Part shown: piece after piece, positions 1 to 7,299 of the stretch
How positions within the stretch are numbered: the first letter of the stretch is position 1
Layout: each line of letters begins with the position of its first letter
NCBI GenBank assembly: GCA_032250585.1
Contig: JAVVFH010000083.1
Coordinates: 1 to 12,812 of the forward strand
Length of the DNA: 12,812 nt
From: JAVVFH01 sp032250585
GTDB lineage: Bacteria > Pseudomonadota > Gammaproteobacteria > Xanthomonadales > SZUA-36
Direction of reading: 5' to 3'
Position numbers and translations under genes: made by a program
The notes under the pieces: generated by a model
What the model saw: the letters and a program-made list of their open reading frames with translations, nothing else
Database searches by the model: none
What the model was told of the DNA's origin: nothing

Positions 1-565
1 GCCGGTCCGCGCCGGTGATGCCCTTGAACGAAACGTAATAGAGATAACCGCGCGCCTGCCGGCCAATGACCGCCATGCGCTGTGGTGTGGTGGTCGGCGC
101 CACCAGGCAAATCGGGTGCACGCCCGCGGCGTCCATGGCCGGGCGCAGGTTCACCATCTCCTCCGGCGGGCAGTCGACCAGCAGCAAACCGTCGACGCCC
201 GCAGCGGAGGCAGCAGCGCAGAACGGCGCGTAACCGAAGCGTTCGATCGGATTGAGGTAGCCCATCAGCACCACCGGCGTCTCGCCGTCCCCCTCACGGA
301 ATCGCTGCACCATGTCCAGCACCTGCTGCAAACCCATGCCGTTGGCGATCGCGCGCTCGCTGGCCGCCTGGATGACCGGGCCGTCGGCCATCGGGTCTGA
401 AAACGGTACGCCGAGTTCCAGTACGTCGGCACCCGCCGCCACCAGCGCATGCATGATGCCTACCGTCCAGGCCGGCTGCGGGTCGCCTGCGGTGATAAAG
501 GGAATTAAGGCACTGCGCCCGGCTGCGCCCAGCTGTTCGAATCGGATGTCTATACGGTTACTCAC
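1..565 (-). CDS. trpA: Tryptophan synthase alpha chain, N-terminal 188 residues (runs off the window)
   Basis: Cleaves indole-3-glycerol phosphate to indole and glyceraldehyde-3-phosphate in the cytoplasmic alpha2-beta2 tryptophan synthase complex; indole is channelled to TrpB. I translated the minus strand from a GTG at 565. It begins MSNRIDIRFEQL and shows the family blocks PFITAGDP, ELGVPFSDPMADGP and YYVSFKGITGAD. Catalytic Glu50 (in LELGVPFSDP) and Asp61 (in MADGP) correspond to Glu49 and Asp60 of the Salmonella enzyme. About 80 C-terminal residues lie beyond position 1, judging from the usual length near 268. The GTG start overlaps the trpB stop as GTGA, with a GGAG about 11 bases upstream inside trpB, which suggests translational coupling. 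Nothing in the visible part looks damaged. Family identity is certain; only the C-terminus is unseen. Confidence 0.97.
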   Translation of the reverse strand, partial: MSNRIDIRFEQLGAAGRSALIPFITAGDPQPAWTVGIMHALVAAGADVLELGVPFSDPMADGPVIQAASERAIANGMGLQQVLDMVQRFREGDGETPVVLMGYLNPIERFGYAPFCAAASAAGVDGLLLVDCPPEEMVNLRPAMDAAGVHPICLVAPTTTPQRMAVIGRQARGYLYYVSFKGITGADR

Positions 566-1785
566 AATGAGATGTTCTCCAGTTCGGCCACCGTCTGCAC
601 ATCCTTGTCGCCGCGGCCGGACAGGTTGATCAGCACGGTCTGGTCCGGACGCATCCCGGCCGCCAGTTTCATGCCGTGGGCGACGGCGTGACTGCTTTCG
701 AGCGCCGGCATGATCCCCTCCAACAAGGTCAATTGATGGAAGCCCTCCAGCGCTTCGGTATCGGTGACACCGACGTACTCGGCGCGTCCGGAGTCCTTGA
801 GCCAGGCGTGCTCGGGGCCGACGCCCGGATAATCCAGTCCGGCGGACACCGAATGCGTGTGTGCAATCTGCCCGTTGTCGTCGTCCATCAGGTAGGTTCG
901 GCAGCCATGCAGGACACCGGGCCGTCCGGCACACAGCGAGGCCGCGTGTTCACCGCCCGCCAGACCCCGGCCGGCCGCTTCGACGCCGACCATGCGCACC
1001 CCCTCATCCCCGAGGAAGGGGTGAAACAGGCCAATCGCGTTGGAACCGCCGCCCACGCAGGCGACCAGCACGTCGGGCAAGGTATCGTATTGCTCGATCA
1101 TCTGCCGCCGCGCCTCGCGCCCGACAATCGCGTTGAAATCACGCACCATCACGGGATAGGGATGCGGGCCGGCCGCTGTGCCGATAATGTAGAAAGTGTC
1201 GTCGATGTGGGTGACCCAGTCGCGCATTGCCTCGTTCAGGGCATCTTTGAGCGTTTGCGAACCGGATTTGACCGAGCGCACTTCGGCGCCGAGCAAGCGC
1301 ATGCGAAACACGTTGATGGACTGGCGGTGAATGTCCACTTCGCCCATGTAGACGACGCACTTTTTCCCGAGTCGCGCCGCGACCGTTGCCGAGGCCACGC
1401 CATGCTGTCCGGCGCCGGTCTCGGCAATGATGCGCGTCTTACCCATCTGGTGTGCCAGCAGCGCCTGTCCCACGGTGTTGTTGATTTTGTGGGCGCCGGT
1501 GTGATTAAGGTCCTCGCGCTTGAGGAGAATGCGCGCCCCACCCGCCGCTTCCGTCAGTCGGCGGGCGAAATAAATTGGCGAAGGGCGGCCCACGAAGGTG
1601 GTCAGATCCCGGTCGAGGCGGGCTATGAACTCCTCGTCACCGCGCCAACGGAAGTAGGCCTCTTTCAAGTCGTCGAGCGCGTGCATCAGGGTTTCGGAAA
1701 CGTAGGTTCCGCCGTAAGGGCCGAAATGCCCCCGCTCATCGGGTTCGAATGACACCGGTTCAGCCGCTGTTGCTTCCATATTCAC
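562..1785 (-). CDS. trpB: Tryptophan synthase beta chain
   Basis: PLP enzyme that condenses indole with L-serine to give L-tryptophan; partner of TrpA. At 407 residues it is the normal length for a proteobacterial TrpB1. The PLP Schiff-base lysine is Lys100 in HTGAHKINN, the catalytic glutamate is Glu122 in AETGAGQHG, and the phosphate-binding loop is GGGSNAIG at 245-252. The C-terminal NLSGRGDKD block is present at 387-395. Two starts are close together: GTG at 1785, with GAGG six bases upstream, and ATG at 1779, with the same GAGG twelve bases away. I chose the GTG on spacing. Either start lies inside the end of trpF (26- or 20-base overlap), and the stop overlaps trpA. This is a tightly packed trpF-trpB-trpA unit. 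Confidence 0.98.
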   Translation of the reverse strand: MNMEATAAEPVSFEPDERGHFGPYGGTYVSETLMHALDDLKEAYFRWRGDEEFIARLDRDLTTFVGRPSPIYFARRLTEAAGGARILLKREDLNHTGAHKINNTVGQALLAHQMGKTRIIAETGAGQHGVASATVAARLGKKCVVYMGEVDIHRQSINVFRMRLLGAEVRSVKSGSQTLKDALNEAMRDWVTHIDDTFYIIGTAAGPHPYPVMVRDFNAIVGREARRQMIEQYDTLPDVLVACVGGGSNAIGLFHPFLGDEGVRMVGVEAAGRGLAGGEHAASLCAGRPGVLHGCRTYLMDDDNGQIAHTHSVSAGLDYPGVGPEHAWLKDSGRAEYVGVTDTEALEGFHQLTLLEGIMPALESSHAVAHGMKLAAGMRPDQTVLINLSGRGDKDVQTVAELENISL

Positions 1786-2395
1786 AATTTACCTCTTTGA
1801 TGAATGTGCGCATCTTTTCCGCGTTCTTGATTCCGGGCGCGTCCTCGATGCCGCTCGATACATCCACGGCCCACGGCCGAACCCGCCGGACGGCGGCCCG
1901 CACGTTCGCCGCGGTCAGTCCGCCCGCCAGGATCAGCGGCAGCGAAGCGGCCCGGATAAGGTCCCAGTCGAAGCGTTGACCCGTGCCGCCCAGCCCGCCG
2001 GGTGCGTGGCTGTCCAGCAGCAGCGCGGCGGATTCCGGATGCGCTGCCTCCGCGTCCGCCAGCGAGCTCGGCGATTCCATGCTCACGGCCTTGATATACG
2101 GCAGGCCGAAACGTCTGCAGAATGCGGCCTCTTCCCGCCCGTGGAACTGCAACAAGGTCAACGGCACATGATCCAGCACGGCCCTTACCTGTTCGTACTC
2201 CGCGTCCATGAACAGGCCAACCCGCGATACGAAAGCCGGTACGCCGATGGCCAGCTGCCGCGCCGCGGCGCCATCGAGAAACCGCTTGCTGCACGGCGCG
2301 AACACGAAACCGACCGCGTCCGCACCCGCTTCGATCGCCGCCTGCAGATCGGCTGCCCTGGTGATCCCGCAAATCTTGACGCGTACCCGGCTCAC
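1760..2395 (-). CDS. trpF: Phosphoribosylanthranilate isomerase
   Basis: Catalyses the Amadori rearrangement of N-(5-phosphoribosyl)anthranilate to CdRP, the third step of tryptophan synthesis, as a monofunctional TIM barrel of 211 residues. Visible landmarks are VKICGIT with the general base Cys9, LLQFHG at 81-86, the general acid Asp128 in LLLDSHAPGG, the phosphate-binding LAGGL at 157-161, and VDVSSGIE at 177-184. It is not fused to TrpC, unlike the E. coli enzyme. The GTG start forms a 4-base GTGA overlap with the truA stop and I see no independent promoter, so it is probably translated by coupling to truA. This truA-trpF linkage is also found in Pseudomonas. Confidence 0.97.
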   Translation of the reverse strand: MSRVRVKICGITRAADLQAAIEAGADAVGFVFAPCSKRFLDGAAARQLAIGVPAFVSRVGLFMDAEYEQVRAVLDHVPLTLLQFHGREEAAFCRRFGLPYIKAVSMESPSSLADAEAAHPESAALLLDSHAPGGLGGTGQRFDWDLIRAASLPLILAGGLTAANVRAAVRRVRPWAVDVSSGIEDAPGIKNAEKMRTFIKEVNCEYGSNSG

Positions 2396-3177
2396 GGGTT
2401 GTCACGCGGGAAAGCGGGCTGGGATTCAGGCAAGCCGTAGACCTGCGGATAGCGGGCACTGACGAAATAAAGGCCCTCCGGCGCCGCGGTCGGTGCCGCC
2501 TGCTTGCGGTCCTTCAATTCAAGAACCTGGCGCACGCGCCCGACCGGGTACGCGCCCGTGCCCACTTGCAGCAAACTTCCGGCAATGTTGCGCACCATGT
2601 GATACAAAAAACCGTTGGCGGTCACCTCGAGGGTCACGACCTCTCCTTCGCGGCTCACCTCAATGGCCTGTATTTCGCGCACCGCATGCCGGGCCTGGCA
2701 GGCGGCGGCCCGAAAGGAGCTGAAATCGTGTTCGCCGCACAAAGCTTGCGCCGCCCGCTGCATCTTATCAGCGTCCAGCGGCGTTCGACACCAACTCATG
2801 CGCTTCACGTCCAGTGCCGGCCGCACCCAGCGGTTCAGAATCAGGTAACGGTAGGTCCGGGAAAAGGCACTGAAACGCGCGTGGAAGTCGTCGCCCACCG
2901 GACGAATCCAGCACACGGAAATACCCTGCGGCAGGTTGCTGTTCAAACCCAGAATCCAGGAACGCTCCGAACGCTCGGCAGCGGAATCAAAATGCGCCAC
3001 CTGGCAAAGCGCGTGCACACCGGTGTCGGTGCGCCCGCTGCAGGTCACCCGTGCCGCGTGATTGGCGACGCGCTGCAGGGCCGACTCCACGCAGGCCTGT
3101 ACGGTAGGCTCCTCGCGCTGGATCTGCCAGCCGAAAAAACGGCTGCCGTCATACTCGATTCCGATGGCATATCGCAT
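2392..3177 (-). CDS. truA: tRNA pseudouridine(38-40) synthase
   Basis: Converts uridines 38, 39 and 40 in the anticodon stem-loop of many tRNAs to pseudouridine. The 261-residue protein opens with AIGIEYDGSRFFGWQ, the standard TruA beginning, and has the catalytic aspartate Asp51 in CSGRTDTGVHA. The later block GFLYHMVRNIAGSLLQVG is also diagnostic of the family. The ATG at 3177 is the only sensible start because conserved sequence begins at once. The Shine-Dalgarno is weak (GGATAA about 8 bases upstream). The stop overlaps the trpF GTG. A 148-base gap separates it from fimV, so this gene could have its own promoter, though I could not pick one out. Confidence 0.97.
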   Translation of the reverse strand: MRYAIGIEYDGSRFFGWQIQREEPTVQACVESALQRVANHAARVTCSGRTDTGVHALCQVAHFDSAAERSERSWILGLNSNLPQGISVCWIRPVGDDFHARFSAFSRTYRYLILNRWVRPALDVKRMSWCRTPLDADKMQRAAQALCGEHDFSSFRAAACQARHAVREIQAIEVSREGEVVTLEVTANGFLYHMVRNIAGSLLQVGTGAYPVGRVRQVLELKDRKQAAPTAAPEGLYFVSARYPQVYGLPESQPAFPRDNP

Positions 3178-3216
3178 GGGTATGTTATCCGGTCATGACA
3201 GCGGCGAAATGCGACA

Positions 3217-3243
3217 GGCCGCGGCGGAGCGTCCGCTGCGGCC
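3217..3243. repeat. Strong inverted repeat in the fimV-truA gap
   Basis: A 12-base arm (3217-3228), a 3-base loop GCG and a second 12-base arm (3232-3243) pair except at one position: a G-U wobble in plus-strand RNA, an A-C mismatch in minus-strand RNA. It lies 82 bases past the fimV stop and 39 bases before the truA start. No U-run follows it on the minus strand, so it is not a standard Rho-independent terminator. It could be a processing or pausing hairpin, or a partial terminator that lowers fimV read-through into truA-trp. Confidence 0.5.
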
Positions 3244-3325
3244 CGTTGGTGATAACGAAATGACGCCCCGGGAATCCCGCGGTCCGCCCCCGACCCGCCC
3301 GCACAGGGCACTGGGGCGTACCCCG

Positions 3326-5041
3326 TCAGAGTCTCTCCATCATGGCGCGGGCATCCGCCTGTTGTTGCTCGCTGCCGTGAGTCAGAACTTCTTCGAGGAT
3401 CACCCGTGCCGCCTCCTTGTCGCCCATCGAAATATAGGCCCGCGCGAGATCCAGCTGTATTTCCGGATCGGCACTTTCCTCGTCCAGCAGTTCTGCATCC
3501 TCGTCCGTTTCCACCACCGGCCGCGCGGCCGGTGGTGGTGCCTCGGACTCCGCTTCCGGCAACGGCACGCCGGGCACACCGTCGGTCACTTCGGTCCGTT
3601 CCTCGTCCAGGGTTCGCAGCAGGTCTTCCGCCTCACCCTGCAAGTCGCGCAAAGACTCCTGATTGCGAACGGCAACCGTTTCCGCCGGCAGGCTGCTGCG
3701 CCTGCGGCTGAACAGCCAGGCCACGATTCCGGCAGCAAGCACGAGCAAGGCGATCAGCCAGATTACCAGGCCACTGAACCAGGGTTTTTCGGCTTCTTCC
3801 CGGGCGGCCGCCTGCTCACGTTCCGCGCGCAGACGCTCCTCCATGCTGCTCATGTCGGCGTCTTCAGCCACGCCTTCTTCGGCCTCAGCCAGCCGGCTCT
3901 CGAGCTCGGCGATCTGTTGCTCAAGGTAGGCATTTTGCTGCCGCTGGTTGAACAACTCTTCCTCGGTGCGTGAAAGCTCCTCACGCAGCGCTTGTGGCTC
4001 GAGCGGGGCCTCGGCCTCGCCCGGGGACTCTTCGAAACCCGTCACGCTGTCCATGTCTTCCGTTTCCGACGGGGGGACGAGTTCGAGCTGATCGCGCAGC
4101 GGCGCGGGCTCGCCAGACGCTGATGGCTTGCCGGCGGTTTCGGCTTCATCCGTTGCGGCGCCTGTTTCGGCTGTGCGCTCGGGCAGCGGCGACTCGACAG
4201 CGGTGCGTGCCTCCGACACCAGCGGCGTCGCCGGGTTCGTCGGATCGGGCGCTGCGGTGCGCTGAGCAAACGCCTCCGCCTGCGCGCTGACTTCGCGGCG
4301 CGCGGCAGATTCGGAAATCGACTGGGCTTCGCCCACCTCCGGCAGGCGCAATATGGCGCCGCGCCGCAACAGGTTGATGTTGTCTTGCAAGAAGGCCGAC
4401 GGATTCTCGCGCTGGATGGCGATCATCGCCTGGTTGATGCTGAGGTCCGTACCCTGCGACCAGTCGCGCGCGATGGCCCACAGGGTTTCACCGTTGGCGA
4501 CGGGGCCGTATTCCGACGGGCGCGGATCATACTGCGCCGTGGGCGCCGCGGTGGGCCCGGTTGCGCTTTGCGGCCCGGGCACGGCGGGCTGCGCCGACGA
4601 ACGGGTGTCGATGCGCGGTGGCGGCGGGCTTGCAGTCACGGCCGGCGGGTCGAGAAACAGCGTGTATTCACGCAGCATGCGCCCGTTCGCCCAGTTCACT
4701 TCGACGATGAGCCTGACTACCGGATCGTTGATGGGCAGCCGGCTGCTGCCCAGCAGGTACGTTTCACCACTGGATTCGGTCACGGTAAAACGGATGGGTA
4801 CCGGCACGGCGTCGCGACTGGCGCCGATCAGCTCGTAATCACTGGCCGAGGCGACTTGCGCGGTCACGGTCGACAAGTCGTCCGATTCGTTGGTGAGCAG
4901 TTCGATCCGGACCTGCAGCGGCTGGTTGAGATACGACTCGACCGTGACAGCGCCAAGGCCCAGCGACCAGGCCGGAAAGCTGAAAAGCAGTGACAGGATC
5001 CCCGACAACGCCATGGCGCCCGTTTTCTTTATCGTACTCAT
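3326..5041 (-). CDS. fimV: FimV-family peptidoglycan-binding protein (type IV pilus and polar hub)
   Basis: Inner-membrane protein with a periplasmic peptidoglycan-binding part. In Pseudomonas FimV is needed for assembly of the PilQ secretin, for twitching and for polar organisation. The 571 residues read in order: signal peptide (1 to about 26), a FimV N-terminal domain starting LGLGAVTVESYLNQPL (about 27-131), a Pro/Ala/Ser linker, a LysM module with NGETLWAIARDWS (about 179-235), a long acidic Ala/Glu/Pro region, a predicted coiled coil (about 350-415), a transmembrane helix (422-445) followed by RRR, an acidic cytoplasmic stretch, and a short TPR-like C-terminal domain with DLARAYISMGDKEAARVILEEV (530-552). 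The start was set at 5041 because GGAGG sits five bases before it; an in-frame ATG at 5068 lacks such a site. It is much shorter than the roughly 900-residue Pseudomonas FimV, mainly in the low-complexity middle. No other pilus gene is in view. Confidence 0.93.
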   Translation of the reverse strand: MSTIKKTGAMALSGILSLLFSFPAWSLGLGAVTVESYLNQPLQVRIELLTNESDDLSTVTAQVASASDYELIGASRDAVPVPIRFTVTESSGETYLLGSSRLPINDPVVRLIVEVNWANGRMLREYTLFLDPPAVTASPPPPRIDTRSSAQPAVPGPQSATGPTAAPTAQYDPRPSEYGPVANGETLWAIARDWSQGTDLSINQAMIAIQRENPSAFLQDNINLLRRGAILRLPEVGEAQSISESAARREVSAQAEAFAQRTAAPDPTNPATPLVSEARTAVESPLPERTAETGAATDEAETAGKPSASGEPAPLRDQLELVPPSETEDMDSVTGFEESPGEAEAPLEPQALREELSRTEEELFNQRQQNAYLEQQIAELESRLAEAEEGVAEDADMSSMEERLRAEREQAAAREEAEKPWFSGLVIWLIALLVLAAGIVAWLFSRRRSSLPAETVAVRNQESLRDLQGEAEDLLRTLDEERTEVTDGVPGVPLPEAESEAPPPAARPVVETDEDAELLDEESADPEIQLDLARAYISMGDKEAARVILEEVLTHGSEQQQADARAMMERL

Positions 5042-5073
5042 GGTTCCCTCCGTCTTTCCCTGACTCATAGAAG

Positions 5074-5116
5074 GAAAGGGTTTTTCTGCGTTGCCCGTTG
5101 AACCGCGAAAGGGTTT
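5074..5116. repeat. Pair of 10-base direct repeats upstream of fimV
   Basis: GAAAGGGTTT occurs at 5074-5083 and again at 5107-5116, 33 bases apart (about three helical turns), within the 79-base gap between the asd stop and the fimV start. The spacing would suit a protein that binds two faces of the same side of DNA, but the repeat is short and may be chance. No convincing promoter hexamers were identified around it. Confidence 0.4.
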
Positions 5117-5120
5117 GTGC

Positions 5121-6176
5121 CTATGCAGAGTTTACGTTTGCTGCTGTGAGGTTTCCAGCAGAATTGCCGTTCTGCTCCAGCCAGTCCATGATCTGAATGG
5201 CGTTGAGCGCCGCACCCTTGCGTACATTGTCCGCCACCACCCACATGCTGATGCCCCGCGGATGACTCAGGTCCCGTCGCAAGCGGCCGACATAAACCGG
5301 GTCTTTGCCCGCCGCATGCGTCACGGCCGTCGGGTGCTGTGGACCTCCGCCTTCAACCAACTCGACGCCTGGAGCGGCTTTCAGCAACTCGCGAACTTCG
5401 TCCAGTCCGATGTCCTCGCGGGTCTCGAAATGCACGGCTTCGGAATGGCCGTAGAACACCGGCACCCGCACGGCCGTGGCATTCACGAGCACGTCGGGGT
5501 CCGCGAAGATTTTTTGGGTCTCCCAGACCATTTTCATCTCCTCGCGGGTGTAGCCGTTATCGAGCATTTCGTCGATCTGGGGCAGCACATTGAAGGCGAT
5601 CGGCTGGGCGAACTTACTGACCACAGGCTCCTTGAAATTCAACCTCTGGCCGGTTTGCAAGGCCAACTCCTCGAGTCCGCGACGGCCGGCGCCGGAGACC
5701 GACTGATAAGTGGCGACGTTGATGCGCGTGATGCCCGCGACGCGCTGGATGGGCGCCAGCGCAACGACCATCTGGATAGTCGAGCAGTTGGGGTTGGCGA
5801 TGATCACGCCGCGGCCGATGCCCGCCAGCACCTGCGCGTTGACTTCCGGGACCACCAGCGGAATGTCGTCGTCATTGCGAAACGCCGAGGTGTTGTCAAT
5901 GACGATCGCGCCCGCGCGTGCCGCGCGCGGGGCATGCTCCAGGCTGACCGAGCCGCCGGCCGAGAACAACGCGTAGTCGATTTGCGAAAAATCGAAATTC
6001 GCGAGATCTTCAACGCCCAATTCAGCGTTCCCGAACGGCAAATCTTCGCCTACGCTGCGCGCACTGGCCAGCGCCGTCACGCGGTCGACCCGATGACCGC
6101 GATCGGCCAGGATCGAGAGCATCACTTCCCCGACGGCGCCCGTCGCGCCAACTACTGCAATCCGTGGTTTTTTCAT
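5121..6176 (-). CDS. asd: Aspartate-semialdehyde dehydrogenase
   Basis: NADPH-dependent reduction of aspartyl phosphate to aspartate semialdehyde, the branch point to lysine, diaminopimelate, threonine and methionine. The protein has 351 residues. The Rossmann motif GATGAVG is at 10-16, and the acylated cysteine is Cys131 in NPNCSTIQ. Gln158 (YQSVSGAG), Arg237 and His244 (RVPVFYGH) occupy the places of E. coli Gln162, Arg267 and His274. The sequence style is that of the shorter Gram-positive/Pseudomonas-like Asd lineage rather than the enterobacterial one. The ATG at 6176 has AGGA four bases upstream. It sits between aroC and fimV, with gaps of 61 and 79 bases, so it may be transcribed separately as well as by read-through. 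The last 15 residues or so (NGNSAGNLTAANVNSA) look like an unconserved tail. Confidence 0.97.
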   Translation of the reverse strand: MKKPRIAVVGATGAVGEVMLSILADRGHRVDRVTALASARSVGEDLPFGNAELGVEDLANFDFSQIDYALFSAGGSVSLEHAPRAARAGAIVIDNTSAFRNDDDIPLVVPEVNAQVLAGIGRGVIIANPNCSTIQMVVALAPIQRVAGITRINVATYQSVSGAGRRGLEELALQTGQRLNFKEPVVSKFAQPIAFNVLPQIDEMLDNGYTREEMKMVWETQKIFADPDVLVNATAVRVPVFYGHSEAVHFETREDIGLDEVRELLKAAPGVELVEGGGPQHPTAVTHAAGKDPVYVGRLRRDLSHPRGISMWVVADNVRKGAALNAIQIMDWLEQNGNSAGNLTAANVNSA

Positions 6177-6186
6177 AATGTCCTAT

Positions 6187-6207
6187 ATTATAAGGGGGTT
6201 ATACCCC
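6187..6207 (-). promoter_or_regulatory. Perfect -10 box and small hairpin before asd
   Basis: On the minus strand, TATAAT reads at 6192-6187. A 5-base inverted repeat with 3-base loop (GGGGT-TAT-ACCCC, 6195-6207) lies immediately upstream of it. A -35 match at normal spacing is poor. If the -10 is used, the transcript would begin about four bases before the asd ATG and would lose the Shine-Dalgarno, giving a nearly leaderless message. That makes the promoter call doubtful. The hairpin lies where it could also act on transcripts arriving from aroC. Confidence 0.3.
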
Positions 6208-6237
6208 TATGTATTAAATGGTTTTTCCGTCAGAAAA

Positions 6238-7299
6238 TCAACCCATCTGAGCCCGGTGCCGCAGCGCATGGTCCATCAGCACCAGGGCCATCATCGCCTC
6301 GACGATGGGCGTCGCGCGGATACCGACACAGGGATCGTGACGGCCCTTGGTGACGACTTCCACCTCGTTGCCGTCCACGTCGAGCCCGCGGCAGGGAATG
6401 CGCAAACTGGAAGTCGGCTTGAACGCCGTGCTGACCCGGATGTCCTGTCCGCTCGATATGCCGCCAAGGATACCGCCTGCGTGGTTGCTCAGGAAGCCCG
6501 CCGACGTCAATTCGTCGCGATGCTCGGTTCCCGCTTGCGTCACGGCCGCGAAACCGGCACCGATTTCCACGCCCTTGGCCGCGTTGATACTCATCATCGC
6601 GCTGGCGAGATCGGCGTCCAGCTTGCCGTAGACCGGGGCCCCGAGGCCGGCCGGCACGTTGCGCGCCACCACGTCCACGCGCGCGCCCGCCGAGTCGCCC
6701 GATTTTCTGAGCCGGTCCATGAAGGTTTCCAGCTCCGTCACCTTTGATGGATCGGGGCAGAAAAAGGGATTGGCGTCGATTTCATCCCACTGCATGACCG
6801 CGTCCGTGCGAATCGGCCCGAGCTGCGCCAGCCAGCCCTGGATTTCGATGCCGAATTCAAGGCGCAGCCACTTGCGCGCCAGCGCGCCCGCGGCCACGCG
6901 CACCGTGGTCTCGCGCGCCGAGGAACGGCCACCGCCGCGATAATCGCGGATGCCGTATTTTTTCCAGTACGTGTAATCGGCGTGGCCCGGCCGCAACTGG
7001 CGGCTGATCTGTTCGTAATCGCGCGAGCGCGCGTCGGTGTTTTCAATCAGCAGCGCGATCGGCGTGCCGGTGGTTTGCCCGTCGAATACACCGGAGAGTA
7101 TCTGCACGTCGTCCTTTTCCCGCCGCTGCGAGGTGTGGCGGCTGGTGCCGGTCGCCCGGCGGCGCAAGTCCCGCTTGATCTCCTCGGCCGTAATCTCCAG
7201 TCCCGGCGGGCAGCCGTCGATAACGCAGCCAATGGCCGGACCATGACTCTCGCCAAAACTGGTGAAACGAAACAAATGGCCGAAACTGTTATGTGACAT
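6238..7299 (-). CDS. aroC: Chorismate synthase
   Basis: Last step of the shikimate pathway: trans-elimination of phosphate from EPSP to chorismate, using reduced FMN. The 353 residues carry the family signatures GESHGPAIGCVIDGCPPG near the N-terminus, GHADYTYWKKYGIRDYRGGG (105-124) and GRHDPCVGIRATP near the C-terminus. The two conserved histidines are His19 and His106. The ATG at 7299 has a strong GAGGAAAG Shine-Dalgarno five bases upstream and lies inside the end of prmB (11-base overlap). The prmB-aroC pairing is common in gammaproteobacteria. Its product, chorismate, supplies the tryptophan branch encoded further along the same strand. Confidence 0.98.
   Translation of the reverse strand: MSHNSFGHLFRFTSFGESHGPAIGCVIDGCPPGLEITAEEIKRDLRRRATGTSRHTSQRREKDDVQILSGVFDGQTTGTPIALLIENTDARSRDYEQISRQLRPGHADYTYWKKYGIRDYRGGGRSSARETTVRVAAGALARKWLRLEFGIEIQGWLAQLGPIRTDAVMQWDEIDANPFFCPDPSKVTELETFMDRLRKSGDSAGARVDVVARNVPAGLGAPVYGKLDADLASAMMSINAAKGVEIGAGFAAVTQAGTEHRDELTSAGFLSNHAGGILGGISSGQDIRVSTAFKPTSSLRIPCRGLDVDGNEVEVVTKGRHDPCVGIRATPIVEAMMALVLMDHALRHRAQMG

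Noticed and set aside
676..1752. 358-residue open frame on the plus strand
   Set aside because: It lies wholly opposite trpB, has no recognisable motif and reflects the high GC of the real gene.
5091..6353. 420-residue open frame on the plus strand
   Set aside because: It covers asd in antisense; its length comes from codon bias, and asd is unambiguous on the other strand.
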